NCBI GenBank assembly: GCA_041920565.1
Contig: JBHGXS010000068.1
Span: 62,001 to 126,000, forward strand
Direction of reading: 5' to 3'
Length of the DNA stretch: 64,000 nt
Source of the DNA: JAGHKQ01 sp041920565
GTDB taxonomy: Bacteria > Bacillota > Bacilli > Bacillales > Bacillaceae_G
Shown here: positions 41,972 to 51,126 of the stretch, piece after piece
How the letters are laid out: every line of letters begins with the position of its first letter
Numbering within the stretch: position 1 is the stretch's first letter
Position numbers and translations under genes: made by a program
Notes under the pieces: generated by a model
Databases searched by the model: none
Seen by the model: only the letters and a program-made list of their open reading frames with translations
Told to the model about the DNA's origin: nothing

Positions 41972-43006
41972 TTACACTCGTTTAAATTGCTGCAAGAAAC
42001 GAACGTCGTTTGTATAGAAATGGCGGATGTCATCTACGCCGTATTTTAACATTGCAATACGCTCAGGACCCATTCCAAATGCGAAGCCTTGATACTTTTC
42101 AGGATCGTATCCTGCCATGCGCAGTACGTTTGGATGCACCATGCCCGCTCCTAAAATTTCAATCCAGCCTGTGCCTTTGCAAGTGCCGCATCCTTTTCCG
42201 CCGCACATCATGCAGGAAATATCCATCTCAACGGATGGCTCCGTGAACGGGAAGAAGCTTGGACGAAGGCGAATTTCGCGTTCTTCACCAAACATTTTTT
42301 TCGCAAATGTTTGCAGCGTTCCTTTTAGATCGCTCATGCGGATGTTTTCATCAATCACAAGACCCTCGATTTGCATGAATTGGTGAGAGTGTGTCGCATC
42401 GTCATCGTCGCGGCGATATACTTTACCCGGGCAAATGATTTTAATCGGACCTTTTCCTTCATGCTTTTCCATTGTTCTTGCTTGCACCGGAGATGTGTGA
42501 GTACGAAGCAAAATTTCTTCTGTAATGTAGAAAGAGTCCTGCATGTCGCGAGCCGGGTGACCTTTTGGCAAGTTCAATGCTTCGAAGTTGTAGTAATCTT
42601 GCTCTACTTCCGGACCTTCTGCAATTTCATAGCCCATTCCGATAAATAAATCTTCAATTTCTTCGATTACCGCTGTTAACGGATGATGGCAGCCGGTTTG
42701 AATCGGACGTCCCGGCAACGTCACGTCAATTGTTTCAGACGCCAATTTTTTCTCGATTTCCGCTTTTTCCAGCTGCTCCATTTTTGCTTCCAGCTGCTTT
42801 TGAATCGCTTCGCGCACCTCGTTTACTAAAGCTCCCATACGAGGACGCTCTTCAGCGGACAATTTGCCCATGCCGCGCAATACTTCTGTAATCGGACCTT
42901 TTTTTCCTAAATACGCGACGCGAACGTCATTCAATACCTTTACGTCGTCAGAAGCTTCAATTTTGCTAAGAGCTTCTTGCTGCAACTCTTTTAAACGTGC
43001 TTCCAT
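41972..43006 (-). CDS. pheS: Phenylalanyl-tRNA synthetase alpha subunit
   Basis: 344 residues: an N-terminal coiled coil (1-90) that contacts tRNA, then the class II catalytic core with GYEIAEGPEVEQDYYNFEALN, DDDATHSHQFMQIEGLVID (motif 2), RPSFFPFTEPSVEMD and FAFGMGPERIAMLKYGVDDIR (motif 3) (read in parts). The Cys pairs in CMMCGGKGCGTCKG are a zinc-knuckle insertion found in Bacillus PheS. AGGAGG precedes the ATG. Confidence 0.97.
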   Translation of the reverse strand: MEARLKELQQEALSKIEASDDVKVLNDVRVAYLGKKGPITEVLRGMGKLSAEERPRMGALVNEVREAIQKQLEAKMEQLEKAEIEKKLASETIDVTLPGRPIQTGCHHPLTAVIEEIEDLFIGMGYEIAEGPEVEQDYYNFEALNLPKGHPARDMQDSFYITEEILLRTHTSPVQARTMEKHEGKGPIKIICPGKVYRRDDDDATHSHQFMQIEGLVIDENIRMSDLKGTLQTFAKKMFGEEREIRLRPSFFPFTEPSVEMDISCMMCGGKGCGTCKGTGWIEILGAGMVHPNVLRMAGYDPEKYQGFAFGMGPERIAMLKYGVDDIRHFYTNDVRFLQQFKRV

Positions 43007-43065
43007 GTTTACAAACCTCCTATTTTTACATATGGTTGTGATTTGACTCTCAAGGGAGTCGACAA

Positions 43066-43330
43066 ATAAAAAAACCCCATCCCAAAAAGGGACGAGGTTA
43101 TCTTCGCGGTACCACCCTAATTAGCAGAACGAGTCTGCTCACTTCATTGGTTTAACGGTTTCTAGCCGGAATGCCTTTACATTTACATGGTCCTGGCATC
43201 AACTCCAGAGGTGAATTCACTTGCTTCTACCATAAAAATGCTTTCAGTCTCCGACATTTTCTCCCTGAATGGCGAGTGACAAGCTACTCTTCTCTATCAT
43301 CGTTTTTTCATTATTTAACTTTTTATTATT
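43066..43330 (-). promoter_or_regulatory. T-box riboswitch controlling pheST
   Basis: On the minus strand the T-box core GGGTGGTACCGCG (43117-43105) is followed by a terminator in which CCTCGTCCC pairs with GGGATGGGG and a T run follows. Upstream, a GTGAATTCAC stretch (43211-43220) supplies a TTC triplet, a fitting phenylalanine specifier. Uncharged tRNA-Phe should favour readthrough. It fills the pheS-ysgA gap. Confidence 0.93.
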
Positions 43331-43345
43331 ATAGAGAGTTTTTTT

Positions 43346-44113
43346 TCAATTGGCAACCTGAGTTCGTAAATAATATGTTAAAATCCCTGCAGCTACGGAT
43401 ACATTTAAAGATTCTGCCTGCCCGTAAATCGGAATATACAGGTTTGTATCACATGCAGCCAGCAATTCTTCCCGCACGCCGTTCCCTTCATTTCCGACCA
43501 GAAGAGCAAATGCTCCTGTGGGCTGCACTTCATGATACGGAACTGCATCTTTTAAAGAAGTGCCATATACAGGAACTCCGTTTTCTTTTAGCTGCCTAAT
43601 CCAATCTGCTAACTTTCCTTTTATAATAGGAAGATGAAAAACAGCTCCCTGAGTAGAGCGAAGAACTTTGCTGTTGTATACATCCACGCAGCCTTCTCCT
43701 AAAATTACAGCGTCGATCCCGGCTGCATCTGCCGTACGAATAATGGTACCGAGATTTCCCGGATCCTGTACACCGTCAAGCAGCAGAAATTTGCCGTTTT
43801 TCAGCAGAACTCTCTGATTTTCGTTTTTCTCACAAACAGCCGCAATCCCCTGCGGGGTTTCTGTGTCGCTGATGGCTTCCATTATGTATGGAGACACCAC
43901 ATATATTTCTATATTGTCGACATTCCAATCGGTTGGAAGGACTGTTTCTTCGCTTACGATTAACTCCTGAATCAGATCCTTCTTCTTTAACGCTTCCTCT
44001 ACAAGATGAAAGCCTTCAATAAGAAATTTGCCGATTTTATCGCGCTCTTTCTTCATATGAAGCTTTTTCCATTGCTTTACTCTTGGGTTTTGAATTGAAT
44101 CAATTTTTTTCAT
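43346..44113 (-). CDS. ysgA: SpoU/TrmH-family RNA 2'-O-methyltransferase (YsgA)
   Basis: 255 residues. The N-terminal part (KIDSIQNPRVKQWKKLHMKK, IEGFHLVEEAL) is an L30e-like substrate domain; the SPOUT knot has LLDGVQDPGNLGTIIRTADAAG (motif 1), ALLVGNEGNGV (motif 2) and IPIYGQAESLNVSVAAGILTY (motif 3) (read in parts). It likely methylates a ribose in rRNA or tRNA using SAM; the site is unknown. It is next to sspI and pheS, as in B. subtilis. Confidence 0.92.
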   Translation of the reverse strand: MKKIDSIQNPRVKQWKKLHMKKERDKIGKFLIEGFHLVEEALKKKDLIQELIVSEETVLPTDWNVDNIEIYVVSPYIMEAISDTETPQGIAAVCEKNENQRVLLKNGKFLLLDGVQDPGNLGTIIRTADAAGIDAVILGEGCVDVYNSKVLRSTQGAVFHLPIIKGKLADWIRQLKENGVPVYGTSLKDAVPYHEVQPTGAFALLVGNEGNGVREELLAACDTNLYIPIYGQAESLNVSVAAGILTYYLRTQVAN

Positions 44114-44229
44114 AGGACTTTCCTTTCTTTCTTAACCTTTCCTCATTATAGCCTAACTCGCATACATATTTACAAAAAAAATAACGGAAACTATTCGTAA
44201 AGTGAAACTTCCATCCGTGCGGTTTTCTT

Positions 44230-44236
44230 CATAATA
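44230..44236 (+). promoter_or_regulatory. Possible sigma-G -10 element before sspI
   Basis: CATAATA fits the forespore sigma-G -10 consensus and is placed about 50 bases before the start codon. A convincing -35 was not found. Confidence 0.4.
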
Positions 44237-44289
44237 AAGGCTGCACCGATGAGGATTCATCATTTTATTACATAAAAGAGGTGTGCAGG

Positions 44290-44502
44290 ATGAGTTTTAA
44301 TTTACGCGGTGCCGTTATCGCAAACGTAACAGGCAATTCTCAGCAAGAATTAGAAGCAACAATTGTGGATGCGATTCAAAGCGGGGAAGAAAAAATGCTT
44401 CCAGGTCTTGGTGTATTATTTGAAGTCATTTGGAATAATTCCAGCGCAGATGAAAAGCATGAAATGCTGGCTACATTAGAAAGTGCATTAAAAAAGAGCT
44501 AA
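44290..44502 (+). CDS. sspI: Small acid-soluble spore protein I
   Basis: 70 residues beginning MSFNLRGAVIANVTGNS and ending in a Lys-rich tail, the form of SspI. It is a minor forespore protein. ATG at 44290 follows AGAGGTG; a GTG three codons earlier is part of that site. A sporulation promoter-like element precedes it and a terminator overlaps its end, so it is monocistronic. Its presence shows an endospore former. Confidence 0.93.
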   Translation: MSFNLRGAVIANVTGNSQQELEATIVDAIQSGEEKMLPGLGVLFEVIWNNSSADEKHEMLATLESALKKS

Positions 44503-44525
44503 GGGCATCCACCTTAGCTCTTTTT
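44493..44525 (+). terminator. Terminator after sspI
   Basis: AAAGAGCTAAGG pairs with CCTTAGCTCTTT over 7 bases and overlaps the stop codon; T follows. Confidence 0.9.
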
Positions 44526-44544
44526 ATGCTTTGTCTGGCTTTCA

Positions 44545-45630
44545 TCAATCAAAAGTAATTTTGTTTACCGCATCCGCGTCTAAACACTTGATTACTTCCA
44601 CAATTAACTTCACAGCGTTTTCATAGTCGTCGCGGTGAAGCATGGAAGAGTGAGAATGAATGTAACGGGTCGCAATTCCGATAGATAAGGACGGAACACC
44701 GTTCATGGACACATGAATCGCACCGGAATCTGTACCGCCGCCTGGGATTGCGTCGTATTGGTAAGGGATATTTAATTCATCCGCTACTCCCACGACAAAG
44801 TCGCGAAGGCCTTTGTGGGATACCATGGATGCATCGTATAACACGATTTGCGGACCGTTGCCCATTTTTCCTTGTGCTTCTTTTTCCGTAACGCCCGGTG
44901 TATCTCCTGCAATGCCCACATCCACGGAGAATGCAATATCAGGCTGAATGTAGTTTGCAGATGTTTTCGCTCCGCGAAGGCCTACTTCCTCTTGCACCGT
45001 TCCTACACCGTATACGATGTTTGGATGCTTTTGATCTTTTAATTGCTTTAACACGTCAATTGCAATCGCACAGCCGATCCGGTTGTCCCACGCTTTGGCA
45101 AGAAGCATTTTTTCATTTTTCATCACTTGGAATTCAAAGTAAGGAACCACTTGGTCCCCCGGACGGACGCCCCATTCCATCGCTTCTTCTTTGCTGGAAG
45201 CGCCGATGTCAATGAACATATCTTTAATGTCTACCGGCTTTTTGCGCGCTTCAGCCGGTAAGATATGCGGCGGCTTAGAGCCGATTACGCCGGTAATGTC
45301 ACCGTTCTTCGTAACGATTGTTACACGTTGCGCCAGCATGACTTGAGACCACCAGCCGCCAACTGTTTGGAAGCGCAGGAATCCTTTATCATCGATTTGC
45401 GTCACCATGAAGCCGACTTCGTCTAAGTGGCCGGCAACCATAATTTTTGGCCCGTTGGCATCACCCACCTTTTTCGCCACTAAGCTTCCAAGGTTATCCG
45501 TCGTTACTTCATCTGCGTATGGAGCTATGTATTTTTTCATCACTTCACGAGGCTCGCGCTCATTGCCCGCAACCCCTTTTGCGTCTGTCAATTCTTTTAA
45601 CATGGCTAACGTGCTGTCTAATTGGGTCAT
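44545..45630 (-). CDS. ysdC: M42-family metallo-aminopeptidase (YsdC)
   Basis: 361 residues. Metal ligands occur in order: AGHLDEVGFM (His, Asp near 69-71), KAWDNRIGC (Asp), TVQEEVGLRGAK (Glu pair), FSVDVGIAGDTPG (Asp) and RYIHSHSSMLHRDDYENA (His). These are the co-catalytic residues of tetrahedral M42 peptidases (FrvX/YsdC/PepA-like glutamyl aminopeptidases); the older label endoglucanase is wrong for the fold. It trims peptides in the cytoplasm. Confidence 0.93.
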   Translation of the reverse strand: MTQLDSTLAMLKELTDAKGVAGNEREPREVMKKYIAPYADEVTTDNLGSLVAKKVGDANGPKIMVAGHLDEVGFMVTQIDDKGFLRFQTVGGWWSQVMLAQRVTIVTKNGDITGVIGSKPPHILPAEARKKPVDIKDMFIDIGASSKEEAMEWGVRPGDQVVPYFEFQVMKNEKMLLAKAWDNRIGCAIAIDVLKQLKDQKHPNIVYGVGTVQEEVGLRGAKTSANYIQPDIAFSVDVGIAGDTPGVTEKEAQGKMGNGPQIVLYDASMVSHKGLRDFVVGVADELNIPYQYDAIPGGGTDSGAIHVSMNGVPSLSIGIATRYIHSHSSMLHRDDYENAVKLIVEVIKCLDADAVNKITFD

Positions 45631-45702
45631 CTTTCGTACCTCCTTTTTTCACCATCTCTTCAATTATACAGGAGTTATCAGAAATATACAAAATTTGCTC
45701 AT

Positions 45703-45736
45703 AAAAAAACAGCAGTGCTGTTTCACTGCTGTTTTT
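45703..45736 (-). terminator. Terminator after the dUTPase-like gene
   Basis: AAAAACAGCAGTG and its complement pair over 6 bases with a T run on the minus strand. Confidence 0.9.
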
Positions 45737-45758
45737 AAAATCTATGAATCTCTTAAAA

Positions 45759-46250
45759 TTAATAGCCTTGCGTTTGGCGTGCATGATTCACTTCGTTTTT
45801 CGCCAAATACGCTCCTTCGATATCTTCTTCCGTAAATTCCAATGCTTGGCCTAAACGAAGATAGCCGGTAAACATTTCAATGTAGTTTGTAATGGACGGC
45901 TGCTCTCTGAAACGGTTGATTTTCGCATACACATCCAAGAAAATTTCTACTGTTGTTTTCGGCGTTTGCGCACATTTGTAGAATAAGAAGTTTTTATCAA
46001 TTCCCAAGTCGATTCCGATGGATAAAATGAAGTGCAATCCATCTACATACTCTTCTAAAATGACTTGACGCTCGGAAGACGGTTTGTTGCTCCAATATTT
46101 GAAGCAGCGTGTTTCGTTTGCCAATTCACCCACTTCAACAAGAAGTGCCAGCATTTTTTCTTTCAATAATTTTTTCGGTTCTAAGTTATGTTCACGCAAA
46201 ATACGCTCATCTAATTCTCGTTGTAACTTAAATAGATGAAGTAAATCCAT
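45759..46250 (-). CDS. dUTP diphosphatase, all-alpha NTP pyrophosphatase type
   Basis: 163 residues, all helical. EKMLALLVEVGELANETRCFKYW contains the E..E metal-binding motif and EEYVDGLHFILSIGIDLG the E..D motif of dimeric dUTPases/MazG-like enzymes (DUTPase_2 group; motifs read in parts). These hydrolyse dUTP to dUMP and limit uracil in DNA. The ATG follows AGGAGG. A TATAAT on the minus strand at about 46284-46289 may be its -10. It is between ysdC and rplT. Confidence 0.85.
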   Translation of the reverse strand: MDLLHLFKLQRELDERILREHNLEPKKLLKEKMLALLVEVGELANETRCFKYWSNKPSSERQVILEEYVDGLHFILSIGIDLGIDKNFLFYKCAQTPKTTVEIFLDVYAKINRFREQPSITNYIEMFTGYLRLGQALEFTEEDIEGAYLAKNEVNHARQTQGY

Positions 46251-46366
46251 TATTCATGCCTCCTAAATTCGACATGAGACCATTATAACAACGGAGGTCG
46301 GATGAGAAAAGATGATTTATATAAAAAACATAAACTTATGTTTTGGCTAAAGTGGAAAAAACAAAC

Positions 46367-46399
46367 AAAAAATCCTTAAGGTATACACCCTAAGGATTT
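46367..46399 (-). terminator. Terminator of infC-rpmI-rplT
   Basis: AAATCCTTAG and CTTAAGGATTT pair over a short loop, followed by six T on the minus strand. Confidence 0.85.
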
Positions 46400-46406
46400 A
46401 CGTTCA

Positions 46407-46766
46407 TTACTTGTTTAAGCTGTTTTTTGCAGCTGTTGCTAATTCAGCGAACGCTTTTTCATCAGATACTGCTAAGTCAGCAAGCATTTTGCGGTTTACT
46501 TCGATGCCCGCTAATTTTAAACCGTGCATTAAACGGCTGTAAGAAAGGCCGTTCATGCGAGCTGCCGCGTTGATACGAGTGATCCATAATTTACGGAAGT
46601 CACGTTTCTTTTGACGGCGGTCACGGAATGCATACATTAAAGATTTCATTACTTGTTGGTTAGCAACTTTGTATAATGTATGTTTAGAACCGTAGAAACC
46701 TTTCGCTAATTTTAGAACTTTCTTACGACGTTTGCGAGTAACTGTACCACCTTTTACTCTTGGCAT
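46407..46766 (-). CDS. rplT: 50S ribosomal protein L20
   Basis: 119 residues beginning MPRVKGGTVTRKRRKKVLKLAKGFYG, read in parts, with INAAARMNGLSYSRLMHGLK; standard L20. It helps assemble the large subunit and in Bacillus represses its own operon by binding the infC leader. 38 bases separate it from rpmI. Confidence 0.98.
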   Translation of the reverse strand: MPRVKGGTVTRKRRKKVLKLAKGFYGSKHTLYKVANQQVMKSLMYAFRDRRQKKRDFRKLWITRINAAARMNGLSYSRLMHGLKLAGIEVNRKMLADLAVSDEKAFAELATAAKNSLNK

Positions 46767-46804
46767 ATTGTTTCCCTCCTAGATAATCTATATCAACCGA
46801 AATA

Positions 46805-47005
46805 TTATTTAATGTTGTCAAGCATTTGACGGATACGTTTGAAGTCACCAGCGCTTACTACTGCAGCTTTGCGCAATTTACGCTTAGCTTTTGTAGTTTT
46901 GTTAGCGAATAAATGGCTTGTGTAAGCGTGAGAACGCTTAAGCTTACCAGTTCCTGTTTTCTTGAAACGCTTTGCAGCGCCGCGGTGAGTTTTTTGTTTA
47001 GGCAT
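46805..47005 (-). CDS. rpmI: 50S ribosomal protein L35
   Basis: 66 residues beginning MPKQKTHRGAAKRFKKTGTG, with SHLFANKTTKAKRKLRK, a standard L35. It is the middle gene of infC-rpmI-rplT and is preceded by AGGAGG. Confidence 0.98.
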   Translation of the reverse strand: MPKQKTHRGAAKRFKKTGTGKLKRSHAYTSHLFANKTTKAKRKLRKAAVVSAGDFKRIRQMLDNIK

Positions 47006-47026
47006 GAAGGTTTCCTCCTCTATCTA

Positions 47027-47545
47027 TTACTTATCGTTTTTCGGTGCTAAAATTAAGAACATGCTGCGGCCGTCCATTTTTGGCGCAGATTCAATTGTGC
47101 TTACTTCTGCACAAGCCTCTGAAAAGCGATTCAATACGCGTTGTCCGATTTCCTTGTGGGTAATCGCACGGCCTTTAAAGCGGATAGTCGCTTTTACTTT
47201 GTCGCCTTTTTCAAGAAACTTGATTGCGTTGCGAAGTTTTGTGTTGAAGTCATGTTCATCAATTGTAGGGCTTAAACGAACTTCTTTAACGCTGATAATT
47301 TTTTGGTTCTTGCGTTGCTCTTTCTCTTTCTTCTGTTGCTCGAAGCGGAACTTGCCGTAATCCATGATGCGGCATACCGGCGGTTTCGCAGTCGGTGCAA
47401 CCATCACTAGATCAAGATTCACATTCGCAGCGATGTCTAATGCTTCTTGACGAGATTTAATTCCAAGCTGATCACCGTTTGGACCAATTAAACGTACCTC
47501 ACGAGCACGGATTTGCTCGTTGATCATCATGTCCTTGCTAATAAT
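47027..47545 (-). CDS. infC: Translation initiation factor IF-3 (ATT start)
   Basis: 173 residues. KPPVCRIMDYGKFRFEQQKK joins the two domains, and SPTIDEHDFNTKLRNAIKFLE and FKGRAITHKEIGQRVL (read in parts) are conserved. The start is the ATT codon at 47545-47543, five bases behind GGAGGT, giving MISKDMMINEQ like B. subtilis IF-3; no ATG, GTG or TTG is equally placed. The rare start lets IF-3 limit its own synthesis. First gene of the L20-controlled operon. Confidence 0.96.
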   Translation of the reverse strand: MISKDMMINEQIRAREVRLIGPNGDQLGIKSRQEALDIAANVNLDLVMVAPTAKPPVCRIMDYGKFRFEQQKKEKEQRKNQKIISVKEVRLSPTIDEHDFNTKLRNAIKFLEKGDKVKATIRFKGRAITHKEIGQRVLNRFSEACAEVSTIESAPKMDGRSMFLILAPKNDK

Positions 47546-47559
47546 AAGCCACCTCCAAG

Positions 47560-47760
47560 GTTTTCTAAGAATACGTCTCTGGTTATAAGGAATTACACCC
47601 AATAAAAAAGTGCGGGCATATACAATACACCCACACTTATTGACGTCATAAGTTTATCACGATCATCTTTACCTATCAACAGCCTGTTGCGTCGATCAGG
47701 TGAGAAGCGGGTGCTCCTGCTTTCCATAAACGAGTATTCTGTTTTCTCAGCAACTATACC
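47560..47760 (-). promoter_or_regulatory. L20-type leader of infC-rpmI-rplT
   Basis: The leader ends in a terminator: AAGTGTGGGTG pairs with TGCCCGCACTT, then TTTTTT (about 47640-47603). Position, operon and the preceding structured sequence match the L20 leader by which ribosomal protein L20 causes early termination in B. subtilis. Confidence 0.85.
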
Positions 47761-47782
47761 ACAATACATGATGATATGTCAA
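47753..47782 (-). promoter_or_regulatory. infC operon promoter
   Basis: TTGACA (47782-47777), 18 bases, TATAGT (47758-47753) on the minus strand, just upstream of the leader. Confidence 0.85.
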
Positions 47783-47878
47783 GAAGCCTAATGTCTCAAG
47801 TGACAACAAAAAATATTCTAACAGACACCTGAAAATGTTGCAATACTTTTTTTCAAAAAGGAACATGTAGGACGGACA

Positions 47879-47913
47879 TAAAAAATACTGCGGAGAACGT
47901 CCGCAGTATTTTT
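47879..47913 (-). terminator. Terminator after thrS
   Basis: AAAAATACTGCGG and CCGCAGTATTTTT pair over 7 bases, 6 bases past the stop. Confidence 0.92.
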
Positions 47914-47918
47914 GCATA

Positions 47919-49850
47919 TTATTTTTTAGCTTCTTTCGCAATCATATCAACAAATGCAGCTAAAGGCATTGTTTCAGATTTTTGCTCGCCGTATTTCCGT
48001 ACGTTTACGCCGTTTTCGTTTACTTCATTGTCTCCCACAACGAGCATATACGGAATTTTTTGCATTTGTGCTTCACGGATCTTGTAGCCGATTTTCTCAT
48101 CGCGAGTATCGACTTCTACACGCAGACCCGCTGATCTCAACTCATCTTGTACTTTCTTCGCATAGTCTAAGTGGACTTGCGGAGAAACCGGAATCACTTG
48201 TACTTGCACCGGTGCCAGCCAAGTCGGGAATGCACCTTTGTATTCTTCGATCAAGAAGGCCACGAAACGTTCCATTGTAGAAACGACACCGCGGTGAATA
48301 ACAACCGGACGATGCTGTTTGCCGTCTTCACCGATGTAAGTTAAGTCAAAGCGTTCCGGCAATAAAAAGTCCAGCTGAACAGTAGACAACGTTTCGTCTT
48401 TGCCAAGCGCTGTACGAACTTGCACGTCAAGCTTCGGTCCGTAGAATGCTGCTTCGCCTTCTGCTTCGTAGTATTCAAGACCCATATCGTCCATTGCTTC
48501 TTTTAACATGCTTTGCGCTTTATTCCACATTTCATCGTCATCGTAGTACTTCTCTTTGTCTTCCGGATCACGGTAAGAAAGACGGAAGGAGTAATCATTC
48601 AGTCCAAAGTCTTTGTATACTTCTAAAATTAAGCGGACAACGCGGATGAATTCTTCTTTAATTTGATCTGGACGTACAAAAATGTGTGCGTCGTTTAAAG
48701 TCATTCCGCGTACGCGTTGTAAACCGGATAATGCTCCGGACATTTCGTAACGGTGCATTGTTCCAAGCTCCGCGATACGAATCGGCAATTCACGATAGCT
48801 GTGAATATCATTTTTGTAAACCATCATGTGATGCGGGCAGTTCATCGGACGAAGCACAAGCTGCTCATTGTCCATTTCCATCGGCGGGAACATGCCATCG
48901 CGGTAATGATCCCAGTGACCGGAAGTTTTGTATAATTCCACGCTTCCCATTACTGGAGTATATACATGGTCGTAGCCTAAGCTGACTTCTTTGTCCACGA
49001 TATAGCGCTCGATTACACGGCGAATAGTTGCTCCTTTTGGAAGCCAAATAGGCAAGCCTTGTCCTACCTTTTGCGAGTTAGTGAATAAGCTCAATTCTTT
49101 TCCAAGCTTGCGGTGGTCGCGCTCTTTCGCTTCTTCTAATAAGCGTAAATGCTCATCCAATTCTTCTTTCTTCGCAAATGCTGTTCCGTAAATACGCTGC
49201 AGCATTTTATTTTTGCTGTCGCCGCGCCAGTATGCACCGGCAATGCTCAATAGTTTAAATGCTTTTACTTTTCCTGTAGACGGAAGATGAACGCCGCGAC
49301 AAAGATCGAAAAACTCGCCTTGCTCGTAAATGGAGATTGTCTCTCCTTCCGGAAGCTCGTTAATCAACTCCAGCTTCAAGTTGTCGCCAATTTCTTCGTA
49401 GCGGCGAAGCGCTTCTTCACGGCTCACTTCACGGCGCACGATTTCTAAGTTTTCCTTAATGATGCGCTCCATTTCCTTCTCGATTTTCGGAAGGTCTTCC
49501 GGAGTTAAAGATTCTTCTAAATCTACATCATAGTAGAAGCCGTTTTCGATTACAGGACCAATTCCAAGTTTTACATTTTTGTACAGGCGCTTAAGAGCCT
49601 GCGCAAGAATGTGCGCGGAAGAGTGGCGCAAAATCTCTAATCCCTCTTGAGAATCCAGCGTAATGATCGAAATACTTCCATCTTCTTGAATCGGTGTTCT
49701 TAAATCCAGCAATTTATCGTTAAGCTTGCCTGCCACTGCTTTTTTCTTTAAGCCGGGGCTGATGGAAGCCGCGATATCTTCTGTAGTCGTGCCCTTTGGA
49801 AACTCCTTCACTGCTCCGTCAGGAAATGTAATTTTTACTGTTTCTGACAT
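47919..49850 (-). CDS. thrS: Threonyl-tRNA synthetase
   Basis: 643 residues: N-terminal TGS domain (1-62), editing domain with HSSAHILAQALKRLY (about 76-90) and a later RGVHLPSTG, class II core with KTSGHWDHYRDGMFPPM, RPMNCPHHMMVYK (zinc-binding Cys), RYEMSGALSGLQRVRGMT (motif 2) and a C-terminal anticodon domain (about 540-640). It charges tRNA-Thr and clears Ser-tRNA-Thr. A T-box precedes it. Confidence 0.98.
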   Translation of the reverse strand: MSETVKITFPDGAVKEFPKGTTTEDIAASISPGLKKKAVAGKLNDKLLDLRTPIQEDGSISIITLDSQEGLEILRHSSAHILAQALKRLYKNVKLGIGPVIENGFYYDVDLEESLTPEDLPKIEKEMERIIKENLEIVRREVSREEALRRYEEIGDNLKLELINELPEGETISIYEQGEFFDLCRGVHLPSTGKVKAFKLLSIAGAYWRGDSKNKMLQRIYGTAFAKKEELDEHLRLLEEAKERDHRKLGKELSLFTNSQKVGQGLPIWLPKGATIRRVIERYIVDKEVSLGYDHVYTPVMGSVELYKTSGHWDHYRDGMFPPMEMDNEQLVLRPMNCPHHMMVYKNDIHSYRELPIRIAELGTMHRYEMSGALSGLQRVRGMTLNDAHIFVRPDQIKEEFIRVVRLILEVYKDFGLNDYSFRLSYRDPEDKEKYYDDDEMWNKAQSMLKEAMDDMGLEYYEAEGEAAFYGPKLDVQVRTALGKDETLSTVQLDFLLPERFDLTYIGEDGKQHRPVVIHRGVVSTMERFVAFLIEEYKGAFPTWLAPVQVQVIPVSPQVHLDYAKKVQDELRSAGLRVEVDTRDEKIGYKIREAQMQKIPYMLVVGDNEVNENGVNVRKYGEQKSETMPLAAFVDMIAKEAKK

Positions 49851-49874
49851 TACGGTTCACTCCTTTTTAGATAA

Positions 49875-50115
49875 AATAAAAAACACTCGTCCCCCTAAAA
49901 AGGGACGAGTGTTGAATTCGTGGTTCCACCCTTGTTCCAGCCATATGGCTGCTCAAGTTCCAATAACGGTTGCGTCCGTCAGCAATTACTAAAAGGTTCA
50001 CTGCTGAAGTTCAGAGGCGGTAAGACAATTTCTCGTATTAGGAAGCTCCCAGCCAAAGGCTCCCCTCTCTGAAAATCGTAGAAAATGCTCATGTCCTCAT
50101 CATTACTGTTCAGTA
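49875..50115 (-). promoter_or_regulatory. T-box riboswitch controlling thrS
   Basis: The minus strand has the T-box core GGGTGGAACCACG (49931-49919) and a terminator in which AACACTCGTCCC pairs with GGGACGAGTGTT, then TTTTTT. A GTGAACCTT stretch about 80 bases upstream offers an ACC triplet as threonine specifier. Confidence 0.92.
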
Positions 50116-50179
50116 TCCTATTATGTAGCATATTATATGACTATCTCCATAGAAAATCAAGGCGTCATTTTCCCGTTTT

Positions 50180-51022
50180 TTACTCTGCCCGAAACTTTTT
50201 CCGTATTTGCTCAAACTCGTTTATAGAATACACTTTCACTCGCTCTTGGAATACGTTTTGAATAGTGACGATCATATTGTGATCCAAATGAGCCGTGTAC
50301 AAATGGATTCTCTCTGGAGCAATGGATAAAAGCGGGGCAATGACATTGGCATCAATATAAAACTCAGTATGTTTCACAAGCTTTTCATCTATATATTGGA
50401 CAAGCTTTTCTTGATTTAAACGTGCTCCTTTTTCATCGTAAAAAATAAAGTTGCCGTTAAACACCAGATGAAGACAGGATAGCCTGGATTTGCGGCTGCT
50501 GACCTGCTGTCTCAATGCTTCCACAAAGGTTTGATAATCTTGTTCGAGCTTATATTCATCGATTGCTAATTCCGTCATCCTGAATAAATACAGCATATAG
50601 GGCTTTAACCGGAAACGAACGAACGATTCAAACGAAAAGGAGATGGGATTTTGAATAAATCCTTGCAAGGAAGCCGTTAACAAATCTATCCTCGATTCTT
50701 CAATCCTCTTTTTCGGCACTTCTTTTCGATTTCCGTTCATGATGGAATCAGCAATATGTAAAATTTGATTTTGTTCTTCTATATCATGGTAATAAAATAC
50801 CCGAGACAATACGGACATAATCCACTTATGTTCCTTTACTTTCAGAACAAGCTGCACGAGTACCGGGATCAGTACTTCTTCGATGTAGGACTCTTTTTCA
50901 AACGGAAGATCAATAAGAACAGTATGTTCTCTTTCCAATGACACGCTTCCTGTATTTAAATTTGCTAATTGTGCGTACACGAATGTAGCATCATTTGCTT
51001 CTTCAAAGTGGATTTCGATCAC
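50180..51022 (-). CDS. ytxC: Sporulation protein YtxC
   Basis: 280 residues of the YtxC family. The start is GTG at 51022 behind AAGGGGGG; an ATG nine codons earlier lies before that site. Conserved stretches include ESRIDLLTASLQGFIQNPISFSFESFVRFRL and KLVKHTEFYIDANVIAPLLS (read in parts). B. subtilis YtxC is linked to sporulation but its biochemical role is unknown. It lies between dnaI and thrS as in that species. Confidence 0.85.
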   Translation of the reverse strand: MIEIHFEEANDATFVYAQLANLNTGSVSLEREHTVLIDLPFEKESYIEEVLIPVLVQLVLKVKEHKWIMSVLSRVFYYHDIEEQNQILHIADSIMNGNRKEVPKKRIEESRIDLLTASLQGFIQNPISFSFESFVRFRLKPYMLYLFRMTELAIDEYKLEQDYQTFVEALRQQVSSRKSRLSCLHLVFNGNFIFYDEKGARLNQEKLVQYIDEKLVKHTEFYIDANVIAPLLSIAPERIHLYTAHLDHNMIVTIQNVFQERVKVYSINEFEQIRKKFRAE

Positions 51023-51126
51023 TTTTGTCCCCCCTTCAAGGTTAAACATCTGTTCTTATGTATATTAAGGAGATGTCCAAAAAATGATAAGACAAATAGG
51101 TTCTTAAAGAAATCTTATTAGATAAA

